Below are positions 27,504 through 37,032 of a DNA stretch of 64,000 nucleotides, one piece after another. This DNA comes from Gammaproteobacteria bacterium (GTDB lineage: Bacteria > Pseudomonadota > Gammaproteobacteria > Steroidobacterales > Steroidobacteraceae). How positions within the stretch are numbered: position 1 is the first letter of the stretch; each line of letters begins with the position of its first letter. The translations under genes and the position numbers were made by a program. The notes below the pieces were generated by a model. That model was not told the DNA's origin and ran no database searches. It saw nothing but the letters and a program-made list of their open reading frames with translations. The stretch is taken from assembly GCA_003134045.1 (NCBI GenBank), contig PLAH01000039.1, positions 3,789 to 67,788 of the forward strand, read 5' to 3'.

Positions 27504-30500
27504 CTAACGCGCGGCCGCGCTGCGCCGATTGACGAGCGGCTCGATGGCATCGAGCAGCTGGCTTTCCTGATAAGGCTTGCCGAGGTAGTCGTCGACGCCG
27601 AGTTCGATCGCGCGCGCCCGGTGCTTTTCGCTCACCCTCGAGGTGATCATGACGATGGGAATGTCCTTCAATCGCGGATCGTTGCGCACGTGAGCGGCGA
27701 CTTCGTAGCCGTCCATGCGCGGCATTTCAATGTCGAGCAGGATGATGTCCGGCAGGTTGTCCTGCAGCAGCGACACGGCATCGACCCCGTCCTTGGCGGT
27801 CAACACCCGCATGCCATTGCGTTCGAGCAGACGCTGCGTTACCCGCCGCACGGTGATCGAATCGTCGACCACCAGCGCAAAGGTGCGCCGATCGCGTTGG
27901 TCGAGCACCGTCGTCTCGCCCGCCTTCGCGCGCCACTCCGAGCGCACCAGCGAGCCCATGTCGAGAATGATGACGATGCGGCCGTCGCCCAGAATCGTCG
28001 CGCCGGCAATACCGCGAATTCCCGACACCTGCGGCCCCAGCGATTTGACGACGATCTCGCGGCTGCCCACCAATTCATCCGTCACCAATGCGGTCGAATG
28101 TTCGCCGGCGCGAATCAGCACCACCGACATCGAGACATCCGACTCAGGCAGGCGGGTGGACCCGAGCCCCACGAATGAACCCAGATGCTGGAAGCGATAT
28201 TTCTGGCCGCCGTACTCGAACAGCGGCGCATCCTTGCCTAAGTGCCGTGCCACGATATTGCGCGGCAGGCGCACCACGCCTTCCACGGTCGCGAGCGGCA
28301 AGGCATAGACCTCTTCGGCGACGCGCACGATCAACGCCTGGCTGATGGCGAGCGTAAACGGCAGACGAATCGTGAAGCGCGACCCCTTGCCGGCGGTCGA
28401 TTCGATGAACAGGCCGCCTCCCAGCTTTTTGACCTCGGTGGCCACCACGTCCATTCCCACACCGCGGCCGGCCGCTTGCGTGACATGACTCGCCGTGGAA
28501 AAGCCGGGCTCCAGAATGAGCTGCATGGCCTCTTCGTCGGTGAGCTTGCCATGCCGATCGACCAGCCCGAGCCCTATCGCCTTCTCGCGGATCAGTTTGA
28601 CATTGATGCCGCTGCCGTCATCGGTGACCACGACGACGACCTCGGCGCCATCGCGCGTCAGACTGACGGAGATTCTACCCACATCCGGCTTGCCCAAGGC
28701 GGCGCGGCGCTCCGGGGGCTCGATGCCGTGGACCACGGCGTTGCGCAGCATGTGCTCCAGCGGCGCCACCAGGCGTTCCAGCATCTGGCGATCCAGCTCG
28801 GCCGAAGCCCCCTGCACCACCAGTTCGGCGCGCTTGCCGGTGTCGTTGGCCGCCTGGCGCACCAGACGCGTCAAGCGCTGTACGTGGCGCTGGAACGGCA
28901 CCATGCGCGTTCGCATCAGGCTGTTCTGCAGTTCAGTGATGACCCGCGACTGCCCGGTCAACAGGTTCTGTGCCTCGCGGGTGAGCGTCTCCAATAGACC
29001 CTGGATGCTTGCGACGTCGCCGGACGTCTCCGACAGGGCACGCGAGAACTGTTGCAGGGTGGAATAGCGGTCGAGCTCCAGCGGATCGAAGTCGTCGCGA
29101 CGCGGACCCTCGTCGTGATGCCGGTGCAAAACCTGCGCCTCGGTCTCGATCTCCAGACCTCGCAACTGATCTTTGAGCCGAGTCACCGTGCGCGCCAATT
29201 CAGCCAGGTTGAAGTCGATCGAGTTCACCTGCTGGTCGAGGCGAGCGCGGTAGATGCTCACCTCGCCGGCGTTGTTCAGCATCGTGTCCAGCAATTCCGC
29301 ATCCACCCGCGCCATCTCCACCCGCTCGGCGGGGACGCTCTCGCGACCCGGCAGCACCGGCGCGCTGCTGACCTCGAGGCTGGATATCGATTCCTCGCCG
29401 AGCATGGCGGGCACGGCCTGCAACGGGGCCTGCGCCCCCGGCGACTCCGCGTGATCTTCGGATTCGGTGGCGTGCAGCGCAGGCGCGCCCTCCCGCGCCT
29501 CGGCCGCCGCCTGCGCGAATGCTGCATCAGCCGGCGCTGCGGCGTCAGAGAAGGGGGTAAGCGGGTTCGGCTTCGGTGGTGCCGAGGGTTCTTCAACCGG
29601 CGCGGCGGCCCCCGATGGCGGAGCGGTCTCGGCCGGCGCAGCATCCCACGCGGCAAACGTAGCCTCCGACAGCGACGCGTCGCTTGGCGGGGCGTGCATG
29701 GGCGAAGGCGCGATCGACGATGCGCTGAGCGCAAGCGACGAGTCGTCGCCCCCCGATTCCAGACGGCGAATTCGGGCGAGCAGCGCCGTCGCGGCGGGCG
29801 GCAAGGTGCCCGCGCTCACCAAATCGCGCATGCGCGCGAGTTCGTCGAGGCTGGCCTGCATTACGGCGTGAGCGTGATCGTCCGCCGGCACCAACCCGCT
29901 GTCGATGCTGATGACCAGCGTTTCCAGCTCATGGCTCAAATCGCCCATCGAGGAGATGCCCGCCATGCGAGCGCCGCCTTTGAGCGTATGCAGCTGGCGC
30001 TGCAGCTCCGCCACCCGGTCCTTGTCCTTGCGATCGCGATTCCAACCGGTCAGTGAAATCTCGGCCGCCTCGAGCAGCTCGGTGGCCTCCTCGCTGTAGA
30101 TGTTGGCGATCTCGTGATCGAACGCTTCCGCGATGGGCTCCGGCGCGACTATCTCCGCCAACACAGTCTGTGCCGATGCAGGATAGGTAGCCTCGGTCTC
30201 GTCGGGTGCAGCGCTGGATTCGGCGAGCGCCGCGCCGCGCGCAGAGGTCTCGGGATGCTCGAATGTCTCGAGATGCGCGGGTCCTTCGGCCGGCGCCAAT
30301 GCGTCGGGACGCGCAGGCGCTTCGGCAGGAGCAATTGCGTCAGGGTGCGCGGACTCCTCGGCGGCCGCAAATGCCTCGGGGCGCGCGGACGCTTCGGGAT
30401 GCGGCGCTTCCGACAACTGCGCCGGCCTGGTGCCGCTGGCCCCATCGGCCGCCTTGGCGAGCTCGGCATCGAGTTCGTGCTCGAGCGTGCGCAGGCGTCC

Positions 30501-33347
30501 GAGCAGCAAGGGTTGATCGACGAAATACGCCGTGGTCTCGTCGATATGGGCTATGACGTCTTCGATCGCCCGAACCGCGTCGGCCAGTGTGGCGATTCCG
30601 CTATCGGACAACCCGTGTCCGCTGTCGTAGACCTTGCGGACGAAATTGTTGAGTGGTTCGGTGATCCGGATACCGTGCCGCGCTTCGGCCATCTTCGAAC
30701 TGCCGCTCAATGTATGCACTGCGCGATACACCGATTCGGGCAGATGATGAGGCGCGGGCTGGTCCGCGCGCTTGCTCAGGTAATGACGGATTTCAGCGAG
30801 GTGGCTGAATGTTTCCTTGCTGTAAATGTCGTGCAGCAACGGATCCATGCCCGGCGGCCGGTCGAGCACGGACGAGGAAGAATCGGCCGACGCTTGGGCG
30901 GCTTCGTCCTCCGCAACCGGAAGGCCGTCGAATGGCGGCCCTTGGAGAACATCGAGCGCCTCCGCGGCCGGCGAGGTACTCCCCTCCGGGGACTTCGGCG
31001 CGCCGGCGTCCAAGCTCATGGCGTCGAAAGAGGCCGCCTGACCCGCCGCGACCGATTCGATGGAGGCAGCGCTCGCAAGGTCGCCGGCACCCCGGTCTTC
31101 CGGCGCCGCCGGCGCGGCGATGTCTTTGTCGCGGCTGTCGGCGAGCGCAAACGCCTGGCTCATGATGTCGTTCGCGGGCGCCAGATTTTGGCGGCCGGTT
31201 TCCAACTGTTCGACCAGCTGCGGCAAGGCGGCGACCGCTCGGCGCAGCAACGCCATCATGGTCGGCGTGCGCGACAGGGTTTTGTCGATGAGACGATTCA
31301 GGAGATTCTCGACCGACCAGCCGAACTCCGCGATCAGCCGCGCGCCGACCATTCGGCCGCTGCCTTTCAGCGTATGAAAGCTGCGTCGCAAGACGCCGAG
31401 AGACTCCAAATCCATGGGGTTGCGGTCCCATAGGGGAAACGTCTCCCGGATCGACGCAATCTCTTCCTTCGCTTCCTCGATGAACAACTCGATGAACTGG
31501 GGATCGACCGCGTCCGGCGCGGGAGCCGACGCGAGCGGATGGGTCATCACCTGTGCGCTCTTGGCCTGCTCGAACGCGACCGTGGCGTCGGGCCCCAATT
31601 TCATGGACTTGGCGGCCTCGCCCTCCGGCAGCCCCAAGTCGGGCACCCGGGCCAACCCTTCGTCGGCGAGCGCCTTGATGCACATCTCGGCGTTGTCCAA
31701 CATGTACCAGGGATCGTTGCGGCCATTTTGCAACGTTTCCATGTAGTACTCGATGCTGACGATCGCATCGGCAACGCGCTCGAGACGCAGCGCATCGGGG
31801 ACCGGTGCGCCGGGTTCGATCAGCTTGCGTACTTCGGTGCCGATGGCGTCCATCAGCTCCACCGCCCGCCCCTTGCCGAGCATCAGCAGGCCGGCGGTGA
31901 TCCCACGCAGCAGCTGCGGCACGTTGTCCAGACCCTGCGGCGGGAAATCCGTCGGCTTCTGCACGGAGATCGACACCGCCTCCTTGATGCGCGCCAGATT
32001 CACGATGCATTCGCGCAGAACCGCCTCGCTGACGAGGTGGAACTCATGATCCTGGTCCGCCGGCAGATCGGTGACGGTCGCGGAAGCCGGCAATATCAAC
32101 CGGACCAGCTGATCGTCGAGACTATCCTCCACCGACAACAGCACACCCGCTACTTTGATGAGAGCGGTATCGGGCGGCGCGTTGCCGTCTTTGACGATAT
32201 CGGAGAGCTCCGTGACTTCCTGCTGCACGCGCTGCCGCAGTTCACCGAGTCCGAGCACGCCCAACGTGTCGCTGATCTTTTTCAGCAATTCGAGCTGCGG
32301 AACCAGCTCGTCGCTGCGGCCGCCGCCGCGCCGCACGAAAATATCCAGGACGTCCTTGACCTTCGACAGATCCTCTTTGATCGCGGCCGCGACCGTGCGC
32401 ATCAATTTGACGCTGGGAGCCGACAGACTCTCCCGCTCCTGCTCGATGGAATCATCGACGGGCAACAGCTCGGACAGCTTGAATGACGCGCGTACCGCCG
32501 AGATCCGGCCGCCGCTGGTCGACGCTCTGGCCACGTAATACAGCAGATTGTTGAGCAGATCGACGGGCGGGTTTTCGGAGTACCGCGCCTCCCCCGTCTC
32601 GTACAGCGCCTTGATCTGCCGGTCGGCCTGGCCGAGCAAGCGCTTCAACGTGGCGCTGCCTTCCAAGCCGTTCGCGCGGACCGCTTCGAGAAGAGCGCCG
32701 ACCACCCACCACAACTGGAACACCGGCTGGGTGGTTGCCACCTGCTCGAGTTTCTCCGCGACCTTCGACAGGACCTCCAGATTTTGCACGGTGCGCTCGC
32801 CACGGATATATCCGAGCAGGCCGACCTGGAATTTAGGCCGCAGCCGCCGGGCCCATTGCACGATGGTGAATGAGGTCTCGCCTTGCGTTTGCGGCTGCGC
32901 GGGCTGATCCGATTTGAGGTTCAGCAGCAGCAGCGTTCCCTCCGACAACAGGGGGCTGCCCCGCACCGAGCGCAAATCGTTGAGCAGCGGCAGCAGCACC
33001 AGTGCCATATCGCGGCCGCCGGACAGCACGCGCTCCAGATAGGTGGGCAGCTGCACCATCGAGCGCATCAGCGCATCGAGGCCCTCGATCTGCCGCTTTT
33101 GATCGGCGCCGGCGGCCAGCAGGTACCGCGTGACCTGTTCCATTTCCTCCGCGAGCAGCGCAGCGCCGTAGACTTCCACCAAGCGCAGGACGCCGTGCGC
33201 CACGTGCAGCTGGTCCGCGCACTTCTCCAGAAAGCCGTGCTGATCGGTACGGTCGGCGTACGCTTCGAGCGCGGCGCGTGCCTCATTGAGGGTCACCCCC
33301 AGCTCTTTGGCGACGATGTGCAAGGTTTGCGAACTGATATCGGTCAT
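27504..33347 (-). CDS. chpA: Hybrid chemosensory histidine kinase ChpA/PilL
   Basis: 1947 residues, the CheA-like hub of twitching chemotaxis. The first ~600 residues are an Hpt/FimL-like helical region without clear phospho-histidines. Three Hpt domains then carry FHTLKGSGRM (about 657), VHTLSGSSKM (about 874) and LHTLKGGARM (about 1119). A Pro/Ala-rich linker with a 12-residue tandem repeat (about 980-1030) and another near 1200-1330 are followed by the dimerisation domain, HATPase (HMLRNAVVHGIEP, about 1536), a CheW domain and a C-terminal receiver (ILLDIEMP, about 1872). P. aeruginosa ChpA has about eight Xpt domains in 2472 residues, so this is a reduced version. Confidence 0.93.
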   Translation of the reverse strand: MTDISSQTLHIVAKELGVTLNEARAALEAYADRTDQHGFLEKCADQLHVAHGVLRLVEVYGAALLAEEMEQVTRYLLAAGADQKRQIEGLDALMRSMVQLPTYLERVLSGGRDMALVLLPLLNDLRSVRGSPLLSEGTLLLLNLKSDQPAQPQTQGETSFTIVQWARRLRPKFQVGLLGYIRGERTVQNLEVLSKVAEKLEQVATTQPVFQLWWVVGALLEAVRANGLEGSATLKRLLGQADRQIKALYETGEARYSENPPVDLLNNLLYYVARASTSGGRISAVRASFKLSELLPVDDSIEQERESLSAPSVKLMRTVAAAIKEDLSKVKDVLDIFVRRGGGRSDELVPQLELLKKISDTLGVLGLGELRQRVQQEVTELSDIVKDGNAPPDTALIKVAGVLLSVEDSLDDQLVRLILPASATVTDLPADQDHEFHLVSEAVLRECIVNLARIKEAVSISVQKPTDFPPQGLDNVPQLLRGITAGLLMLGKGRAVELMDAIGTEVRKLIEPGAPVPDALRLERVADAIVSIEYYMETLQNGRNDPWYMLDNAEMCIKALADEGLARVPDLGLPEGEAAKSMKLGPDATVAFEQAKSAQVMTHPLASAPAPDAVDPQFIELFIEEAKEEIASIRETFPLWDRNPMDLESLGVLRRSFHTLKGSGRMVGARLIAEFGWSVENLLNRLIDKTLSRTPTMMALLRRAVAALPQLVEQLETGRQNLAPANDIMSQAFALADSRDKDIAAPAAPEDRGAGDLASAASIESVAAGQAASFDAMSLDAGAPKSPEGSTSPAAEALDVLQGPPFDGLPVAEDEAAQASADSSSSVLDRPPGMDPLLHDIYSKETFSHLAEIRHYLSKRADQPAPHHLPESVYRAVHTLSGSSKMAEARHGIRITEPLNNFVRKVYDSGHGLSDSGIATLADAVRAIEDVIAHIDETTAYFVDQPLLLGRLRTLEHELDAELAKAADGASGTRPAQLSEAPHPEASARPEAFAAAEESAHPDAIAPAEAPARPDALAPAEGPAHLETFEHPETSARGAALAESSAAPDETEATYPASAQTVLAEIVAPEPIAEAFDHEIANIYSEEATELLEAAEISLTGWNRDRKDKDRVAELQRQLHTLKGGARMAGISSMGDLSHELETLVISIDSGLVPADDHAHAVMQASLDELARMRDLVSAGTLPPAATALLARIRRLESGGDDSSLALSASSIAPSPMHAPPSDASLSEATFAAWDAAPAETAPPSGAAAPVEEPSAPPKPNPLTPFSDAAAPADAAFAQAAAEAREGAPALHATESEDHAESPGAQAPLQAVPAMLGEESISSLEVSSAPVLPGRESVPAERVEMARVDAELLDTMLNNAGEVSIYRARLDQQVNSIDFNLAELARTVTRLKDQLRGLEIETEAQVLHRHHDEGPRRDDFDPLELDRYSTLQQFSRALSETSGDVASIQGLLETLTREAQNLLTGQSRVITELQNSLMRTRMVPFQRHVQRLTRLVRQAANDTGKRAELVVQGASAELDRQMLERLVAPLEHMLRNAVVHGIEPPERRAALGKPDVGRISVSLTRDGAEVVVVVTDDGSGINVKLIREKAIGLGLVDRHGKLTDEEAMQLILEPGFSTASHVTQAAGRGVGMDVVATEVKKLGGGLFIESTAGKGSRFTIRLPFTLAISQALIVRVAEEVYALPLATVEGVVRLPRNIVARHLGKDAPLFEYGGQKYRFQHLGSFVGLGSTRLPESDVSMSVVLIRAGEHSTALVTDELVGSREIVVKSLGPQVSGIRGIAGATILGDGRIVIILDMGSLVRSEWRAKAGETTVLDQRDRRTFALVVDDSITVRRVTQRLLERNGMRVLTAKDGVDAVSLLQDNLPDIILLDIEMPRMDGYEVAAHVRNDPRLKDIPIVMITSRVSEKHRARAIELGVDDYLGKPYQESQLLDAIEPLVNRRSAAAR
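30265..30408 (-). repeat. Four 36-bp tandem repeats inside chpA
   Basis: Four consecutive 36-bp units begin at 30265, 30301, 30337 and 30373. They are degenerate but in register, and keep the frame, encoding 12-residue Ala/Pro/Glu-rich repeats (pattern APAEAPARPDA) in a linker between the second and third Hpt domains. Copy number could vary between strains without frameshift. Confidence 0.75.
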
Positions 33348-33371
33348 ACCGGAATCTTCGACAATCGGCGG

Positions 33372-35429
33372 CTAGGCGCCGACGCCGCTCGCCTTGCGCA
33401 GCCGTGCGGAATTCTGCAAATTCACCGGATCCTCGAGGGACGGCAGGGCCGCGGGGGCGCCCAGCATGGTGGTTCCCTCGCTGTAGTCGGGCAGGCGGAA
33501 TCCGGCGACGGACTTACGCAGCTGGGCCGACAAGGCAGCGAGCTTGGCGATCGACATGGAGGTCGCGGTCGAGCCCTCGGCCGTCTGCGACGAGATCTCC
33601 CGCACCACTTGCATGTTCTTCGAGATGTTCCCGGAGGCCACGGCCTGCTGGCGCGCGCTCGCCGAAATGTTCTGCACCAGGTTCGCGATTTGATTGGACA
33701 CCTGCTCGATCTCCTCGAGCGCGGCTCCCGCGTTCTCCGCCAGCAGCGCGCCGCCCACCACATCGGTGGTGCTGCGCTCCATCGAGACCACGGCCTCGTT
33801 GGTATCCGTCTGGATGGTGCGCACCAACACTTCGATCTGTTTGGTGGCGTTGGCGGCACGTTCCGCGAGCCGCTGCACTTCATCCGCGACCACCGCAAAG
33901 CCGCGGCCCGCTTCGCCCGCCATGGAGGCTTGGATGGAGGCGTTCAGCGCGAGAATGTTGGTCTGCTCGGCAATGTCGTTGATGAGTTCGACGATATTGC
34001 CGATCTCCTGCGAACTCTCGCCGAGCCGCTTGATCCGTTTGCTGGTCTCTTGGATGGTCTCGCGAATGGCATTCATGCCATCGATGGTACGGCGAACCGC
34101 ATCGCCGCCCTTGTGCGCGATATCCACCGAGTGGCGGGCCACATCGGAACATCGCTCGGAGTTCCCCGACACCTCCTCGATGGAAGCGGCCATGTCCTCC
34201 ATGGATTCGCTGGCGGAGGAGATCTGCCGCGACTGCGCCCCGCTCGCCTTGGCCATGTGCGCCGCCGCACCCTGGGTCTGCTTTGCGGCGCTGTCCAGTT
34301 GAATGGCGCTGTCGTTGATGGTGGTGACGAGTTCGCGCAACGCTTCGACGGCGTAATTGATCGAATCCGCGATCGCGCCGGTGATGTCCTCGGTCACGGT
34401 CGCCTGAACGGTCAGGTCGCCGTCCGCCAAGCTCGACAGTTCATCCAGCAGCCGCATGATGGCTTCTTGATTGCGTTCGTTCTCGCGCACCCGCAGTTCG
34501 GTGGTGCGTCGCGCATTCACCGATTTGAGGAATACCCAGGTCAACACCCCGAGCAGTAGGGCGGCCACCCCGAGAAGGCCCACAATGGCCGCCTTGTGGC
34601 TGCCGCCGGCTCCGGCAGCCGGCGGTTCGCCCAGTTTGCCCGCCAGCCCGCTGGCCAGCGCCGGCAGGGCCCGTGCCGCGGTCTGCGCCCTCGACAGCGG
34701 TTCCGCGGCGCCCATCGCCTTGCGGACGCTGGCCGCAAATTGCTGATTGCGCTGAACCACGGTCTTGAGACGCTGCTCGGCGTCGGCGCCGGTGACCTTG
34801 GACAATGCCAGGCCGGATTCCTCCCCCGAGAACCCCCGCATCACCTGATCGAGAAACTCCAGACTGTCCGCCAATCGCTGGGCCGTCGGCGCTGCGTCGC
34901 TCACGCCCGCGCCCAGCCCGCTCAATTCCTGCTGTACCCGCTGTACCGTCAGCTCGAACCGCTCCAGGTAACGGCTCATGCCCTCGAGCTTCTGCACGCC
35001 GACCGCACTCGCCAGATCGCCCAGCTCGGACAGCAGCTTCGGCGCCAACTCGCGCGCTTCCTGATTGGACGCCTGGATGGTTTCGACCGCGGTCCGCGCA
35101 TCGGCGACCAAAGCCACGTCATCGCCCACGGTTCTCCATGCCGGATCGCCGGAGATCTTCGGATCCGCCAACGCACCGAGCAGGGTCTTCAACCGCGCGC
35201 CGCTCTTGGCCAGCGCATCGAAGGCGCTGGTGTCTCCGCGCAACGCGTTCTGCGCCTCGAAGGGCACGCGCTGCACGACGAACGACAATTGATCGGCGGG
35301 CGCGGCCACCGGCCCGCCGGTGCGCGGCAGCAGCGTGAGCACTGCGGCGCCCGCCAGGCACAGCACTATGGCCGCCAGCAGCGCCGGGAACAGAATGGTC
35401 TTCGGGGTCGTATTGTCTCGCTTGCTCAT
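33372..35429 (-). CDS. pilJ: Twitching motility methyl-accepting protein PilJ
   Basis: 685 residues. TM1 at about 10-30, a periplasmic PilJ-type helical domain, TM2 at about 285-310 (IVGLLGVAALLLGVLTWVFL), HAMP, then a long MCP signalling hairpin whose tip reads ADEVQRLAERAANATKQIE. It senses pilus state/surface contact and controls ChpA. It is followed after 24 nt by chpA; no pilK methyltransferase gene intervenes. Confidence 0.93.
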   Translation of the reverse strand: MSKRDNTTPKTILFPALLAAIVLCLAGAAVLTLLPRTGGPVAAPADQLSFVVQRVPFEAQNALRGDTSAFDALAKSGARLKTLLGALADPKISGDPAWRTVGDDVALVADARTAVETIQASNQEARELAPKLLSELGDLASAVGVQKLEGMSRYLERFELTVQRVQQELSGLGAGVSDAAPTAQRLADSLEFLDQVMRGFSGEESGLALSKVTGADAEQRLKTVVQRNQQFAASVRKAMGAAEPLSRAQTAARALPALASGLAGKLGEPPAAGAGGSHKAAIVGLLGVAALLLGVLTWVFLKSVNARRTTELRVRENERNQEAIMRLLDELSSLADGDLTVQATVTEDITGAIADSINYAVEALRELVTTINDSAIQLDSAAKQTQGAAAHMAKASGAQSRQISSASESMEDMAASIEEVSGNSERCSDVARHSVDIAHKGGDAVRRTIDGMNAIRETIQETSKRIKRLGESSQEIGNIVELINDIAEQTNILALNASIQASMAGEAGRGFAVVADEVQRLAERAANATKQIEVLVRTIQTDTNEAVVSMERSTTDVVGGALLAENAGAALEEIEQVSNQIANLVQNISASARQQAVASGNISKNMQVVREISSQTAEGSTATSMSIAKLAALSAQLRKSVAGFRLPDYSEGTTMLGAPAALPSLEDPVNLQNSARLRKASGVGA

Positions 35430-35451
35430 TCGCTGCTTCCGGCCGCGGCTT

Positions 35452-36030
35452 TCAGCTCGCGGCCTGTAAAAAGCTCTGGCTCTCGACCAAACTCTTCAAA
35501 CTCAACACCGGCCACACTTCGCCGCCGCGCCGAAACGCGCCCGCCAAGTATGTATCGCAGCGGATCACCGTCGGCGGCGGGTCGGCATTGAACTCCGATT
35601 CCGCGAATCGCCTGAAGCCCAACACTTCGTCGACCATGAGCCCCGCGGGAATCTCCCGGTGATTGACCACCACCACGCGGGTATTGCGTCCGGATGTGGT
35701 GGCGCCGCTGCCCAGGAATTGTCGCAGATCCAGCATCGGCAGGAGTTGCCCACGCACGTTGGCCAGCCCCTTGACCCAGCTCTTCGCCCCCGGGATGCGG
35801 GTCACGGCCGCCGGATAACCCAACACCTCCCGGGTTTCCGACCGAGCGACCAGAAAGGTCTCACCACCCATCCGGAACGCAACCCCCACCCATTCCTGCC
35901 CCACGGCGGTATCCGGCGCGCTCGCCGCGGCCACGTTGCGGCTGCGCTTCTCGAGTTCCTTGAGCAATTCGAACGGACGGTCGCGCAGACTGCGCAAACT
36001 GGTCTCGGTCCCGCTCATCGTGTTGGTCAT
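35452..36030 (-). CDS. pilI: CheW-like adaptor PilI
   Basis: 192 residues, one CheW domain after a ~45-residue N-terminal helix (LRDRPFELLKELEKRSR) typical of PilI. Motifs are GEVFL-like GGETFLVA and VKGLANVRGQLLPMLDL. It couples PilJ to ChpA. ATG 36030 overlaps the pilH stop as ATGA, which decides the start; the frame is open further upstream inside pilH. Confidence 0.9.
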   Translation of the reverse strand: MTNTMSGTETSLRSLRDRPFELLKELEKRSRNVAAASAPDTAVGQEWVGVAFRMGGETFLVARSETREVLGYPAAVTRIPGAKSWVKGLANVRGQLLPMLDLRQFLGSGATTSGRNTRVVVVNHREIPAGLMVDEVLGFRRFAESEFNADPPPTVIRCDTYLAGAFRRGGEVWPVLSLKSLVESQSFLQAAS

Positions 36031-36410
36031 ACGGCCAGTGCGGCCTGTGCCTTCTCGACCAGCGCCTGAGCCGTCACCGGCTTGACGAGATAATCCACCG
36101 CTCCCTGGCGCAGTCCCCACACCCGATCGGTCTCCTGGCCTTTCGTGGTCACCATGATGATGGGGATCAGGCTGGTTTCCGGATCGTTGATGAGCATCCG
36201 GGTGGCCTGATACCCGTTCACGCCCGGCATGACGATGTCCATGAAAATCAAGTCCGGTTTCATGGCCTTGGCCTTGCGGACACCCTCTTCGCCATTTTCA
36301 GCCGCGGCGGTCTTGAAGCCGTGCTTCTCGAGGGCTTTCTGCATCACGAAAACTTCGGTGGGTGAATCGTCGACGATGAGGATCAGTGCCATTTTCGGGT
36401 TCTCCGTCAT
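36027..36410 (-). CDS. pilH: Response regulator PilH
   Basis: 127-residue single receiver: LIVDDSPTE, phospho-acceptor aspartate in LIFMDIVMPG (about residue 58), VTTK and a KPVT lysine. In the Chp system PilH is a phosphate sink/retraction regulator. It overlaps pilG by 4 nt (ATGA) and pilI by 4 nt. Confidence 0.9.
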   Translation of the reverse strand: MTENPKMALILIVDDSPTEVFVMQKALEKHGFKTAAAENGEEGVRKAKAMKPDLIFMDIVMPGVNGYQATRMLINDPETSLIPIIMVTTKGQETDRVWGLRQGAVDYLVKPVTAQALVEKAQAALAV

Positions 36411-36811
36411 TTCCCGACGTGTGCTTCGATCGCACCAAGCAGTTCGTCCTTGGTGAACGGCTTCGTCAAATAATGCTCCGAACCGACGATGCGGCCGCGC
36501 GCCCGATCGAACAGGCCGTCCTTGCTCGACAGCATGATCACCGGAATTTGCTTGAACACCTTGTTGTGCTTGATGAGCGAGCAGGTCTGGTAGCCGTCGA
36601 GCCGGGGCATCATGATATCCACGAACACGATATCGGGTTGATGATCGGCTATTTTGGAAAGCGCATCGAATCCATCGACGGCCGTAAAGACCTCGCAGCC
36701 CTCCTTGGTCAGCAAAGTTTCAGCGGTTCGCCGGATCGTTTTACTGTCGTCGATCACGAGAACCTTGAGTCCGGTGAGTTTCGGCTTACCGTTGGTGATC
36801 ACGCTCTCCAT
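36407..36811 (-). CDS. pilG: Response regulator PilG
   Basis: 134-residue receiver: VLVIDDSKTIRRTAE, phospho-acceptor in IVFVDIMMPRLDG (about residue 65), MLSSKDG and TKPFTKDEL. First gene of the Pil-Chp operon; in Pseudomonas PilG activates PilB-driven extension and the adenylate cyclase CyaB. The upstream 221 bp shared with gshB contain a 5-bp hairpin (CTACG-N4-CGTAG near 36835-36848); I see no convincing promoter hexamers there. Confidence 0.93.
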   Translation of the reverse strand: MESVITNGKPKLTGLKVLVIDDSKTIRRTAETLLTKEGCEVFTAVDGFDALSKIADHQPDIVFVDIMMPRLDGYQTCSLIKHNKVFKQIPVIMLSSKDGLFDRARGRIVGSEHYLTKPFTKDELLGAIEAHVGK

Positions 36812-37032
36812 GAAACTGGCCTTGGGGATTTGAGGCTACGCATTCGTAGGTGCAGTATTCTTATGGCTTTTTAACATATCCGGTGCCCGCAAGCCACGGT
36901 ACGGGGCCGTCATTTCGAGGCAAGAGCCCTCAAACGACGATGGCGTGGTTCACAGTTTCCCAACAAGGCTTGCGGCGGGCACCTCGAGCTAGACTGCCGC
37001 CCTTCGGCAGGCAACTTGCCAAAGGATTCCTC

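Noticed and set aside
36812-37032. Sigma-54 type promoter for pilG
   Set aside because: No GG-N10-GC spaced motif convincing enough was found in the pilG-gshB gap.
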